This document shows positions 8,481 through 16,750 of a DNA stretch of 64,000 nt, in pieces (position 1 is the first letter of the stretch; each line of letters begins with the position of its first letter). The position numbers and the translations under genes are program-made. The DNA comes from Aphanothece hegewaldii CCALA 016 (lineage in GTDB: Bacteria; Cyanobacteriota; Cyanobacteriia; Cyanobacteriales; Microcystaceae). Location of the stretch: the NCBI RefSeq assembly GCF_003007785.1, contig NZ_PXOH01000019.1:40868-104867 (forward strand), written 5' to 3'. The notes below the pieces were generated by a model, which saw only the letters and a list, made by a program, of their open reading frames with translations, made no database searches and had not been told where the DNA came from.

Positions 8481-9179
8481 TTAAGTCGATGGTGTTGTAT
8501 GAATCTTACGTTTTAAGAGTAGTCGCCGTACTCTTAAACCCCCATATAAGAATAATCCCAATACCAAAAATCCAGCAAAAATCGGAAGTGCGATCGCCAA
8601 AACCGAAAGCGCGATCGATGAAATTAATTCTAGAGTAGCAAAAATCGGATTTGCTAAACCACCTGTTGCCGTAGTAGAACCAATGCGAAAAATACTGGTT
8701 AGACTTTTAATCAGTCCGGCAGAGCCTCCACCAGCGATAATAGCCAGTGTCCATTGTATGAGAGGGTTCATATCAGGTGGCACAGTAGAAGCAGTAATAA
8801 ACGCACCCACAGCAGCAGCGAGAGGAGTTGCGATCGTATCTAAAACATGATCCAATATGGGAATATAATAAGCCCCAATTTCCAGAAAACTCGCCACCGC
8901 AAAAACGATCAGAGATTCATTACTACCCACCCAATCAAAATTAGTCGGTAAGTCCAAAAATCCCGTTAAAGCTGCTAAACTCATAATCAGCAAAGGTATA
9001 AATACCCGAAAGCCACTAGCTGCACTAAGACTAATACCAAGTAATAAACTAATAATTGTATTAACGATCGTATATTGATTGAGAGAATCAAGCCCAACGG
9101 TGTCCATAATATCCCCTATATTGAACATCAAGTTTTTAATGTCATCATCACAGACACGCTTATTGTGACACTGAGCCAT
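8481..9179 (-). CDS. DUF4126 family integral membrane protein
   Basis: About 232 residues with several hydrophobic segments, consistent with four to six membrane helices (TIISLLLGISLSAASGFRVF; LTSIFRIGSTTATGG; ISSIALSVLAIALPIFAGFL). SAASGFRVFIPLL is typical of DUF4126. The C-terminus is basic. Function unknown. ATG 9179 is used; internal Met codons at residues 18 and 25 are possible later starts, since the first 25 residues are polar and look less conserved. Convergent with the RTX gene. Confidence 0.75.
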   Translation of the reverse strand: MAQCHNKRVCDDDIKNLMFNIGDIMDTVGLDSLNQYTIVNTIISLLLGISLSAASGFRVFIPLLIMSLAALTGFLDLPTNFDWVGSNESLIVFAVASFLEIGAYYIPILDHVLDTIATPLAAAVGAFITASTVPPDMNPLIQWTLAIIAGGGSAGLIKSLTSIFRIGSTTATGGLANPIFATLELISSIALSVLAIALPIFAGFLVLGLFLYGGLRVRRLLLKRKIHTTPST

Positions 9180-9229
9180 CAAACTCGGTATCGCTTTTTA
9201 GAATGATTTTTGAGCAATGTTTTTCTAAA

Positions 9230-9424
9230 ATAATAAAAACCCCCTCCGTGTGGGAGAGAGTCAGCCATCGTGTGAACGAATCCTTGCTTGCTTCGCCTTT
9301 ATATCTTATTAATGTTTAATAGGTTTCCACTTCCTGCGGATTGATGAAACCTTGGGTAGGAGCAAAATCACCCGTTAGAAGGAAGGCATTACTGATAAAT
9401 TTAACTTTCAAAAATGATCATCTC
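9230..9424 (+). other. Possible IS200/IS605 tnpB tail remnant
   Basis: No intact gene. In one frame the strand reads VSTSCGLMKPWVGAKSPVRR just before the acetyltransferase start, similar in feel to the low-complexity tails of cyanobacterial TnpB proteins. This is recognition from memory and weak. The same DNA contains a partly palindromic stretch starting GTTTCC at 9323 and ending GAAAC at 9350. Confidence 0.25.
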
Positions 9425-9922
9425 ATGACATCCATTTTGATTCGTCACGCTCTTATTAAAGATCTGCCAACCATTGTTAAGATTTATAATGCAGCGATTC
9501 CAGGGCGACAAGCAACGGGAGATTTAGAACCAATAACAGCCGAAAGTCGCATAACGTGGTTTAAACAGCATAGTCCAACATCTTATCCAATTTGGGTTGC
9601 TCAAAAAGAAAATCAAGTCGTCGGTTGGCTCAGTCTACAACGATTTTACGGTCGAGAGGCTTATGCAAAAACGGCGGAAGTTAGTGTTTATATTGCTCCC
9701 AATAATCAAGGTAATGGAATTGGTAAACAATTAGTCCAACATATGTTAGAGTCCTGTTCTACATTAAACATAACAACATTAATTTGTTTTATTTTTGCTC
9801 ACAACTTACCGAGTTTATATTTATTTAAAACTTTTGGCTTTGAATCTTGGGGTTATCTTCCCCAAGTCGCTCTAATGGATGAAAACCATAGAGATTTAGT
9901 GATATTAGGACGAAAAATCTAA
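9425..9922 (+). CDS. GNAT family N-acetyltransferase (phosphinothricin acetyltransferase-like)
   Basis: 165 residues from ATG 9425 (MTSILIRHALIKDLPTIVKI). The frame extends 28 codons upstream, but that part looks like unrelated remnant DNA, so I start at 9425. Family features are the N-terminal IRHALIKDLP, WVAQKENQVVGWLSL, the acetyl-CoA loop VYIAPNNQGNGIGKQLV (Q/R-x-x-G-x-G/A type), and the tail segment NLPSLYLFKTFGFESWGYLPQVALMD. Members of this branch acetylate small amines such as methionine derivatives or phosphinothricin; the substrate here is unknown. Confidence 0.88.
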   Translation: MTSILIRHALIKDLPTIVKIYNAAIPGRQATGDLEPITAESRITWFKQHSPTSYPIWVAQKENQVVGWLSLQRFYGREAYAKTAEVSVYIAPNNQGNGIGKQLVQHMLESCSTLNITTLICFIFAHNLPSLYLFKTFGFESWGYLPQVALMDENHRDLVILGRKI

Positions 9923-9959
9923 GTAGAGACGCGATAGATCGCGTCTTGAATAACTACTT
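9921..9959. terminator. Bidirectional terminator-like palindrome
   Basis: GACGCGAT (9928-9935), AG, ATCGCGTC (9938-9945) inside a looser outer pairing AAGTAG (9921-9926)/CTACTT (9954-9959). It lies between the convergent acetyltransferase and tpiA genes and belongs to the GTAGAGACG palindrome family also seen near 21852 and 31052. Confidence 0.6.
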
Positions 9960-10679
9960 AAAATTAGCGATCCTCGCAAACCCGGCAGGATCTAAACTAG
10001 CGCCACCCACCAAAACGCCATCAATTTCGGACTCTTGCATCAACTCATCAATATTATCAGCTTTGACCGAGCCACCATATTGAATCGGAACATCTTTATT
10101 GTTAAGTTGTTGACGAATTAAACCAACAACTCGGTTAGCTTCCGATGCTTCACAAGTGGCACCAGTTCCGATCGCCCAGATCGGTTCATAAGCAATCACA
10201 ATATTATTTTGATCAACATCGACCATACCACGTTTAATTTGATTAATAATCACCGATTCGGTTTCGCCCGCATCGCGTTGTGATTTTGATTCACCAACAC
10301 ACAAAATAGGGGTTAAACCCGATCTTTGAGCCGATAAAAGCCGTAAATTAGCAGTTTCGTCGGTTTCACTAAAATATTGACGACGTTCGCTATGTCCGAC
10401 AATGACATAATGGACACCGAGTTCGGTTAGCATAGAGCCAGAAATTTCTCCAGTATATGCCCCAAGTTTTTCCCAGTGAATATTCTGCGCCCCCAAACGA
10501 ACCTGACCACCATGTAAGATTTGTGACATGATCGACAAAGATGTAAACGGCGCACATAGAACAATTTCTCTGCTATCGTCTGTGTCTTCTAGTTTCGACT
10601 TAAATATTTGCAGGAACTCTAAGGCCTCTGCCTGAGTTTTGTGCATTTTCCAGTTACCAGCAATGATAATTTTTCGCAC
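9954..10679 (-). CDS. tpiA: Triosephosphate isomerase
   Basis: Interconverts dihydroxyacetone phosphate and glyceraldehyde 3-phosphate in glycolysis and the Calvin cycle. The 241-residue length is standard. Motifs: GNWKMHKT with the catalytic Lys, [10 protein letters not shown] with the catalytic His, [14 protein letters not shown] with the catalytic Glu, and phosphate-binding [10 protein letters not shown] and [10 protein letters not shown]. The start [11 protein letters not shown] is well defined. It is transcribed away from the sigma-factor gene. Confidence 0.97.
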   Translation of the reverse strand: MRKIIIAGNWKMHKTQAEALEFLQIFKSKLEDTDDSREIVLCAPFTSLSIMSQILHGGQVRLGAQNIHWEKLGAYTGEISGSMLTELGVHYVIVGHSERRQYFSETDETANLRLLSAQRSGLTPILCVGESKSQRDAGETESVIINQIKRGMVDVDQNNIVIAYEPIWAIGTGATCEASEANRVVGLIRQQLNNKDVPIQYGGSVKADNIDELMQESEIDGVLVGGASLDPAGFARIANFK

Positions 10680-11075
10680 AGCTTCTATAACGATCTCATT
10701 TCAATATTTCTTGTAAACATTAGTTTAAGGCTTCGAGTGCAATTGATGAAAGAGGTTGATCTAGTTTCTCCTCTTCTGATAGTGTTGAAGACTCATCTAA
10801 CTCAGTTCGGTAATTTCCCTAGCCACTCATCTTTTATTACGGGTCGGAATCGAGGATGATAGAAGTAAGCCTAAAAAAGTTAACTAACTATCATAGCAAA
10901 AAATAAACTATTGTGAACCTTTTGATCCTTGCCAACGTCTAAAGCTATGAGTTAGTCTGGAATAAGTCAAACTCATAATGGCTTCGTATAAATTCCAGTT
11001 TTTCCATCTCAAGTTTGGGAAACATAAGAATAGCGACAGATCTTCTGCGTGTTTGAAGGAGTCACAACCACTAAA
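10680..11075. other. Divergent promoter region of tpiA and the sigma factor gene
   Basis: About 396 bases without a supportable gene. It must hold the tpiA promoter (minus) and the sigma-factor promoter (plus). AAGGAG at 11056-11061 precedes the sigma start by 14 bases. No RNA gene or repeat is evident. Confidence 0.6.
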
Positions 11076-12062
11076 ATGCCCACTGCAAAACTCAACCCGA
11101 AACAAGCCAACCCGACCCTTTCTGCTGATATGGTGCGTACCTATCTGCATGAAATTGGGAAAGTTCCCTTGCTAACTCATGAGCAAGAAATCGTGTATGG
11201 TAAGCAAGTTCAAAAGATGATGACCCTGTTAGAAAAAAAAGAAGAACTAGCAGCAAAACTCGGCTCTGAACCCAATCAAACCGAGTGGGCTGAATCTGTC
11301 CAAATGAGCGAAGAAGAACTGAACAAAGCCATCAGTCAGGGAACTCGTGCCAAACGTAAAATGATCGAGGCCAACTTGCGCTTAGTTGTTGCCATTGCCA
11401 AGAAATATCAAAAGCGCAACATGGAATTTTTAGATCTAATCCAAGAAGGTAGTTTAGGATTAGAGCGAGGAGTAGAAAAATTTGACCCAACTAAGGGCTA
11501 TAAATTTTCGACTTATGCCTACTGGTGGATTCGTCAAGCGATTACAAGGGCGATCGCTCAACAAGCCAGAGCGATTCGTCTTCCCATACACATTACCGAA
11601 AAACTGAACAAAATTAAGAAAACCCAGCGAGAACTCGCCCAAAAACTCGGACGCAGTGCCACACCAGGCGAAATCGCTCAAGCTCTTGATTTAGAACCAG
11701 CCCAAATTCGGGAATTCTTAAGCATTGCTCGTCAACCGATTTCGCTCGATGTACGAGTTGGTGATAACCAAGATACAGAGTTATCCGAACTTCTCGAAGA
11801 TGATGGCATTTCTCCGGATCACTTCATCACTCAAGAAATGATGAAACAAGATATCGAGAATTTGTTAGCGGAATTAACCCCTCAACAACGTGAAGTCTTG
11901 TCCTTACGATTTGGTTTACGAGATGGTAAAGAACTATCTTTAGCCAAAATCGGACAACAAATGAACATTAGCCGCGAAAGAGTCCGACAGTTAGAACATC
12001 AAGCTTTAAGCTTATTACGCAGACGGCGTTCTAACGTAAAAGAATACATCGTAGCTAGTTAG
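11076..12062 (+). CDS. RpoD-like group 2 RNA polymerase sigma factor
   Basis: Sigma-70 with regions in order: 1.2 ([20 protein letters not shown]), 2 ([20 protein letters not shown], then [18 protein letters not shown] and [19 protein letters not shown]), 3 ([15 protein letters not shown]) and 4 ([25 protein letters not shown]). The 328-residue length without a long N-terminal extension indicates a non-essential group 2 factor, the class that handles stress and light or dark shifts in cyanobacteria. I cannot assign SigB, C, D or E safely. ATG 11076 is chosen; a GTG at 11049 is in frame. A strong terminator follows, so it is probably monocistronic. Confidence 0.93.
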   Translation: MPTAKLNPKQANPTLSADMVRTYLHEIGKVPLLTHEQEIVYGKQVQKMMTLLEKKEELAAKLGSEPNQTEWAESVQMSEEELNKAISQGTRAKRKMIEANLRLVVAIAKKYQKRNMEFLDLIQEGSLGLERGVEKFDPTKGYKFSTYAYWWIRQAITRAIAQQARAIRLPIHITEKLNKIKKTQRELAQKLGRSATPGEIAQALDLEPAQIREFLSIARQPISLDVRVGDNQDTELSELLEDDGISPDHFITQEMMKQDIENLLAELTPQQREVLSLRFGLRDGKELSLAKIGQQMNISRERVRQLEHQALSLLRRRRSNVKEYIVAS

Positions 12063-12088
12063 CGCAATCTCTGAGAGTAGAAAAACGC

Positions 12089-12116
12089 GGTAGTCTAGAA
12101 AGGCTACCTTTTTTTT
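12089..12116 (+). terminator. Intrinsic terminator of the sigma factor gene
   Basis: GGTAGTC (12089-12095) pairs with GGCTACC (12102-12108) including one G-T pair, loop TAGAAA, followed by a run of eight T. It ends only 8 bases before the cobO start. Confidence 0.85.
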
Positions 12117-12124
12117 ATGGCCTT

Positions 12125-12733
12125 ATGTCTCAACTGACTCCCGAACAATACAAAGAAAAAATGCAGCGACGCAAAGAAATCCAAGAACAACGACTTCAAG
12201 AGCGATCGCTTTCCTTAGGCTTAATTATTGTCCATACGGGCGACGGAAAAGGAAAAACCACCGCCGCATTAGGTATGGTTGTTCGTTCCTTGGGACACGG
12301 ATTTAAGTGCGCGATCGTACAATTTATTAAAGGAGCATGGGAACCAGCCGAAAAAGCCATCTTTAGCCAATGGCCAGAACAATTAGAATTTCAGGCAATG
12401 GGAGAAGGTTTTACATGGGAAACCCAAGATCGAGACAGAGACATCCAAAAAGCTCAAGAAGCTTGGCAAAAAGGCTTAACATATCTTAAAAACCCAGAAT
12501 ATAAACTAATTCTGCTCGACGAAATCAATGTCGCTCTCAAACTAGGATACTTGGAGGTTCAAGACATTGTAGCGGGACTCAGCCAAAAACCCGAACAAAC
12601 CCACGTAATCTTAACAGGTAGAGGCGCACCCCCAGAACTGATTCAAGTCGCTGATCTCGTCACCGAAATGAAACTGATTAAACATCCTTTCCGAGAACAA
12701 AAAATTAAAGCTCAACCAGGAATAGAATTTTAA
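12125..12733 (+). CDS. cobO: Cob(I)yrinic acid a,c-diamide adenosyltransferase
   Basis: Adds the adenosyl group to the corrinoid cobalt during cobalamin synthesis. CobO/BtuR type: P-loop GDGKGKTTAALG, AIVQFIKGAWEPAE, LILLDEINVALKLGYL with the Walker B-like Asp, and HVILTGRGAPPELI. The 202-residue length is normal. The N-terminus is basic and charged. The start ATG 12125 lies just behind the sigma terminator with no strong ribosome binding site, so a promoter must lie within or before that terminator, or read-through feeds it. cobK, another cobalamin gene, lies at 44027-44761. Confidence 0.95.
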   Translation: MSQLTPEQYKEKMQRRKEIQEQRLQERSLSLGLIIVHTGDGKGKTTAALGMVVRSLGHGFKCAIVQFIKGAWEPAEKAIFSQWPEQLEFQAMGEGFTWETQDRDRDIQKAQEAWQKGLTYLKNPEYKLILLDEINVALKLGYLEVQDIVAGLSQKPEQTHVILTGRGAPPELIQVADLVTEMKLIKHPFREQKIKAQPGIEF

Positions 12734-12755
12734 TCATTATTTTTCGCTAAAACTA

Positions 12756-12859
12756 TTGACAAAATGACCTAAAAGTGCATAAAAAATAAAAAGAAAAACA
12801 TCTCAACAAAATGTAAAAATTATCTTAAGATTATCAAATAGGACTTTTGAAAGTCCTAT
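12756..12859 (+). promoter_or_regulatory. Promoter-like element and perfect 5'-leader hairpin of fba
   Basis: TTGACA at 12756-12761 with a 17-base spacer to ATAAAA (12779-12784) forms a sigma-70-like promoter with a weak -10. Downstream, ATAGGACTTT (12838-12847) pairs perfectly with AAAGTCCTAT (12850-12859) around a two-base centre. No T tract follows, so this is not a typical terminator. It lies 65 bases before the fba start and may affect mRNA stability, or it may end cobO transcripts. Confidence 0.45.
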
Positions 12860-12924
12860 AAGAGAATAAACTTTCTTAACAGTAAACAAACCAATAAACC
12901 CAAAAAAGTCTTAGGAGGACATCT

Positions 12925-14004
12925 ATGGCGCTCGTACCCATGCGGCTGCTATTGGATCACGCGGCAGAAAATGACTATGGAATTCCTGCTTTTAACGTAA
13001 ATAATTTAGAGCAAATTATATCTATTATGCAGGCTGCTTCGGAAACCGACAGCCCAGTTATCTTACAAGCTTCTCGTGGCGCACGGTCTTACGCCGGTGA
13101 AAACTTCCTCCGTCATCTAATTTTAGCTGCTGCTGAAACTTATCCTAATATTCCCATTGCGATGCACCAAGATCACGGTAACAGCCCTGCCACCTGTTAT
13201 TCTGCGATCCGCAACGGTTTTACTAGCGTAATGATGGATGGTTCCTTAGAAGCAGACGCAAAAACTCCCGCTAGTTTTGAATACAACGTTAACGTAACCG
13301 CAGAAGTCGTTAAAGTCGCTCATTCCGTTGGTGCGAGTGTCGAAGGCGAATTAGGTTGCTTAGGTTCACTAGAAACCATGAGTGGTGATAAAGAAGACGG
13401 TCACGGTTTTGAAGGAACTCTTAGCAAAGAGCAACTTTTAACCGATCCCGATCAAGCAGTAGAATTCGTTGAAGCGACTCAAGTAGACGCTTTAGCCGTA
13501 GCTATTGGAACCAGTCACGGTGCTTACAAATTCAGCCGTAAACCCACAGGTGAGATCCTAGCGATCAGCCGTATCGAAGAAATTCACCGCCGTCTACCAA
13601 ATACCCACTTAGTCATGCACGGATCATCTTCCGTTCCCCAAGAGTGGTTAGACATGATCAACCAATATGGCGGTCAAATTCCTGAAACCTACGGTGTACC
13701 CATCGAAGAAATTCAAAAAGGTATTAAGAGTGGTGTTCGTAAAGTCAACATCGACACCGACAACCGTTTAGCGATCACTGCGGCTATTCGTGAAGCAGCG
13801 TTCAAAGATCCTTCTAACTTTGACCCCCGTCACTTCATGAAACCTTCGATCAAATACATGAAACAAGTTTGCGCCGATCGTTACAAAGAGTTCTGGGCGG
13901 CTGGCAATGCAAGCAAGATCAAACAAGTTAGCTTGGATGAATTTGCTGCTAAATACGCGAAAGGTGAATTATCTTCTACCGCGAAAAAAGCAGTTACCGC
14001 ATAA
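12925..14004 (+). CDS. fba: Fructose-bisphosphate aldolase, class II
   Basis: Zinc-dependent aldolase of the Calvin cycle and glycolysis; class II cyanobacterial enzymes also act on sedoheptulose bisphosphate. 359 residues. Visible: [27 protein letters not shown], zinc ligands in [10 protein letters not shown] and [22 protein letters not shown] with a further His, [10 protein letters not shown], and [11 protein letters not shown] for phosphate and cation binding. A perfect AGGAGG at 12913-12918 lies 6 bases before ATG 12925, matching high expression. Confidence 0.97.
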   Translation: MALVPMRLLLDHAAENDYGIPAFNVNNLEQIISIMQAASETDSPVILQASRGARSYAGENFLRHLILAAAETYPNIPIAMHQDHGNSPATCYSAIRNGFTSVMMDGSLEADAKTPASFEYNVNVTAEVVKVAHSVGASVEGELGCLGSLETMSGDKEDGHGFEGTLSKEQLLTDPDQAVEFVEATQVDALAVAIGTSHGAYKFSRKPTGEILAISRIEEIHRRLPNTHLVMHGSSSVPQEWLDMINQYGGQIPETYGVPIEEIQKGIKSGVRKVNIDTDNRLAITAAIREAAFKDPSNFDPRHFMKPSIKYMKQVCADRYKEFWAAGNASKIKQVSLDEFAAKYAKGELSSTAKKAVTA

Positions 14005-14040
14005 ACTCAATCTAATCCGATTCGTTTATTTATTAAAATC

Positions 14041-14070
14041 AAGGTAGTTTTAGGGCTACCTTGTTTTTTT
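14041..14070 (+). terminator. Intrinsic terminator of fba
   Basis: AAGGTAG (14041-14047) pairs with CTACCTT (14056-14062) across an 8-base loop, then G and a run of seven T. It starts 36 bases after the stop codon. Confidence 0.88.
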
Positions 14071-14132
14071 GTCATTATTTAATCTAAGTTTTGCGGTTGT
14101 AGGGGGTTTAGTCTGTCTACCCGATTTTTTGA

Positions 14133-14828
14133 TTAGTTTAAATCAAACAACAGAACCTCTGCGTTGTTTTCGGCTATCAAATTAATTTCCGTTTCATCAC
14201 TGATAGCAACTCCATCACCTGCATCTAAAGAAGTACCATTAAGACTTACTTTACCTCTAGCAACTTGTAACCAAGCATGACGATTTTCAGGTAAATTGTA
14301 GGAAAGACGATCGCCTTCTTGCAACATTCCAGCATATAATTTAACGTCTTGTTGTAGCGATACAGCATCATTTTCTCCTTCTGGTGAAGCGATTAATTTT
14401 AATTTTCCATCAAGTTCATCAAGATTTAATTTTTGTTGTTCATAACTTGGTTGAATTCCTTTTTTGTCTGGAATAATCCAAATTTGTAATAAGTGTACAG
14501 GTTCGGTTTCACAGGGGTTATACTCACTATGTAAAATTCCTGTACCCGCGCTCATTTTTTGGATTTCTCCAGGACGAATAATCGAACCATTTCCGATACT
14601 GTCTTTATGTTCTACCGCACCGTCTAGAACATAGGTTATAATCTCCATATCTTTGTGTCCATGAGTGCCAAAACCTGCACCCGGAATCACCCAATCTTCA
14701 TTAATGACGCGCAAACTCCTAAACCCCATAAAATTAGGATCTTGATAGTTAGCAAAAGAAAACGTATGATAACTATTTAACCAACCGTGATCAGCATGTC
14801 CTCTTTCAGATGATTTGCGAACGTTAAT
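14133..14828 (-). CDS. Pirin family protein (quercetinase-like bicupin)
   Basis: From ATG 14828 the protein starts MINVRKSSERGHADHGWLNS, the usual pirin N-terminus. The metal-binding cupin motif GFGTHGHKDMEIITYVLDG and GTGILHSEYN are present, with a C-terminal second cupin. Pirins bind iron; some degrade quercetin and others regulate transcription. The frame continues 26 codons upstream, but that stretch is lysine/phenylalanine-rich and lies in the divergent promoter region, and GAGGA about 8 bases upstream of 14828 supports the later start. Divergent from an HxlR regulator, which is a common pairing. Confidence 0.92.
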   Translation of the reverse strand: MNVRKSSERGHADHGWLNSYHTFSFANYQDPNFMGFRSLRVINEDWVIPGAGFGTHGHKDMEIITYVLDGAVEHKDSIGNGSIIRPGEIQKMSAGTGILHSEYNPCETEPVHLLQIWIIPDKKGIQPSYEQQKLNLDELDGKLKLIASPEGENDAVSLQQDVKLYAGMLQEGDRLSYNLPENRHAWLQVARGKVSLNGTSLDAGDGVAISDETEINLIAENNAEVLLFDLN

Positions 14829-14937
14829 CATTGCTGTTATCCTCAAAAATCTTTTCTTCTCTAATTTCAATTTAAACAAATTCTTTTTAAAATAGTAAGT
14901 ACGCACAATTAAGTTAGTTAGTTACCTAAAAGATACT

Positions 14938-15267
14938 ATGACACAACAAGAGAGCAAAATATTGTCTAAATGTCCTGCCGAAATTGCTCTAAAAATCATT
15001 AATGGACGTTGGAAACTTTTAATCTTAAAAGAATTATTTTCAGGAACAAAACGCTTTAATGAACTTCAACGAGCCTTATCAGGAGTAACCCAAAAAGTTT
15101 TAACCCAACAACTCAGGGAATTAGAATCAGATGGGATTATTAATCGTACTGTTTATCCAGAAATTCCCCCAAAAGTTGAATATTCTCTTACCGCTTTAGG
15201 TGACAGCTTAAAACCTTTAACTGAGGTAATGCACGATTGGGGAATCAATCAAACAAAACAATTTTAG
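14938..15267 (+). CDS. HxlR family winged-helix transcriptional regulator
   Basis: 109 residues with the typical order: CPAEIALKIINGRWKLLILK, GTKRFNELQRALSGVTQKVLTQQLRELESDGI as winged helix, then TVYPEIPPKVEYSLTALGDSL. An N-terminal Cys, the redox or electrophile sensor in some HxlR proteins, is present in SKCPAE. It faces the pirin gene across about 109 bases, so it likely regulates that gene and itself. Inducer unknown. Confidence 0.93.
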   Translation: MTQQESKILSKCPAEIALKIINGRWKLLILKELFSGTKRFNELQRALSGVTQKVLTQQLRELESDGIINRTVYPEIPPKVEYSLTALGDSLKPLTEVMHDWGINQTKQF

Positions 15268-15283
15268 AGCATCAGTTGTCTGA

Positions 15284-16000
15284 CTAAAATGAACGATGAA
15301 AATCCCACTTTCTTTGATCTTCAGAGATTTTTTTCACCAAACAAACATTACTAGAAAACATTTTAAATTTTAAGTCATTTATCTCAAATGGATTTTGCAT
15401 AAATCTTTTTGAAATTCTCCATAACTGTGTACTAAGTTGTTCCTCGATTTTAACTGGTATTAGTTCATAGTTTCGGTTTGTCAAAACAAAAGATACAACC
15501 TTTCTTACACTCGGCATCCAAATGTCATCAAAAGCTATGTAACCTCCCACAGACAATAAATGATCGATATAAAAAAAATCAACTAAAGTATAATCAAATA
15601 GATGATTTCCATCAATAAAAGCAAAATCAATTTTTTCCCCTTGTATAAATAACTGTGGTAAAACTTTATCAGAGCGCTCCTCAAAAAATCTTAATTTATT
15701 TTCTAGACCTGCTCTTTTTATATTAAGTAATCCTATAGATTGCCACTTTTGAGATTGTTTAGGATCAATAGCGGTATGATAGCCTGAGCCAGCATCCTGA
15801 TGCGCTTGGCAGATAAATAAGCTAGATAAACCATAAGCCATGCCAATTTCTAGAGTATTTTTTAGAGAATATTTATTAATAGTTTCTTTTAAGAAAAGAC
15901 CTATTTTGAGAGGAGTAGCTGTTGGAAAAGGATCAATTAAATTACCTTGGCTGTCTTCGACACGACCTACTGTATAAATATGCTCTAGTAAAGAGTTCAT
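15284..16000 (-). CDS. Class I SAM-dependent methyltransferase (Methyltransf_24-like)
   Basis: 238 residues with a Rossmann methyltransferase core: SAM-binding LEIGMAYGLSSLFIC (motif I), HTAIDPKQSQ, and KIDFAFIDGNHLFDYTLVDF (motif IV region), then GGYIAFDDIWMPSV. This is the caffeoyl-CoA O-methyltransferase-like branch. The substrate cannot be deduced. It converges with the HxlR gene with 16 bases between the stops. Confidence 0.82.
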   Translation of the reverse strand: MNSLLEHIYTVGRVEDSQGNLIDPFPTATPLKIGLFLKETINKYSLKNTLEIGMAYGLSSLFICQAHQDAGSGYHTAIDPKQSQKWQSIGLLNIKRAGLENKLRFFEERSDKVLPQLFIQGEKIDFAFIDGNHLFDYTLVDFFYIDHLLSVGGYIAFDDIWMPSVRKVVSFVLTNRNYELIPVKIEEQLSTQLWRISKRFMQNPFEINDLKFKMFSSNVCLVKKISEDQRKWDFHRSF

Positions 16001-16196
16001 AACTTACCTCTTATTCAAAATAAGTGTAGATTATAGCTTTTCAACTAAAATAAATCAACCTAAAATAATATTTCTAATTCAAAAATTTTTAGTTTAGGTT
16101 AAATGTTATATATAATTTAAACATTTTCTGTTGCTAAAAGCTAGAATAGAAATTGGCAAAAAATCTGAAGAGGCTGATTAAATAATACGTCCGACT

Positions 16197-16577
16197 ATGC
16201 AAGAATGGATTATTTATAAAGAATTTCGCTTTGAGGCAGCACACAAATTACCCCATCATGAGGGAAAATGTCGCCGTTTACATGGACATAGTTGGGTAGG
16301 ACGAATTTATGTTAAGGGAAATGAATTAATGACTGAAGGCTCTCAGCAAGGTATGATTATTGATTACGGAGAAATAAAAAAATATATTGAACCACTTTTA
16401 GATCAATTTTTAGATCATTATTATTTGAATGAAACGACGGGTTTAGAAAATCCAACGAGTGAACTTTTAGCAAAATGGATTTATGAGCAGTTAGAATCGG
16501 CTAAACTTCCTGGTTTATATGCAGTAGAAATTCATGAAACTTGCACATCTGGATGTATGTATCGTAAGTTGGACTAA
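16197..16577 (+). CDS. queD: 6-carboxy-tetrahydropterin synthase (QueD / PTPS family)
   Basis: 126 residues of the 6-pyruvoyl-tetrahydropterin synthase fold. Zinc-binding histidines appear in FRFEAAHKLP and RLHGHSW, the catalytic Cys in HEGKCRR, and the pterin-binding Glu in VEIHETCTSGCMYRK. QueD makes 6-carboxy-5,6,7,8-tetrahydropterin for queuosine and other 7-deazapurines; related cyanobacterial enzymes can also act in pterin synthesis, so the substrate is inferred. No other que genes are in the window. The stop overlaps the remnant of an SMR gene on the other strand. Confidence 0.88.
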   Translation: MQEWIIYKEFRFEAAHKLPHHEGKCRRLHGHSWVGRIYVKGNELMTEGSQQGMIIDYGEIKKYIEPLLDQFLDHYYLNETTGLENPTSELLAKWIYEQLESAKLPGLYAVEIHETCTSGCMYRKLD

Positions 16578-16726
16578 TGTACAGAGCTTTGATAAAATAA
16601 GTTAATAACTAAAATTCCAACTAAAATTAATCCGATACCAATTTGTCTGGCTAAATCGAGAGATTGCTGATCAACAATTTAACCAAAAAATGGCATAAAT
16701 AATTTTAATTGGAATGGTTTTTAAGG
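16574..16726 (-). pseudogene. Decayed small multidrug resistance (SMR/EmrE-like) transporter gene
   Basis: Read on the minus strand, one frame gives KTIPIKIIYAIFW, matching the K-T-I-P-x-x-x-A-Y-A-x-W signature of SMR transmembrane helix 2. A second frame gives ARQIGIGLILVGILVIN plus LFYQSSVH and a stop at 16574-16576, matching SMR helix 4 and the C-terminus. The segment between them is missing and the frames no longer join, so the gene is dead. It overlaps the last 4 bases of queD. Confidence 0.7.
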
Positions 16727-16750
16727 TTAAATATATATAAAAATATTCAT

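Noticed and set aside
9323..9350. CRISPR-repeat-like string starting GTTTCC and ending GATGAAAC
   Set aside because: It occurs once; I find no second copy at spacer distance and no cas gene in the window.
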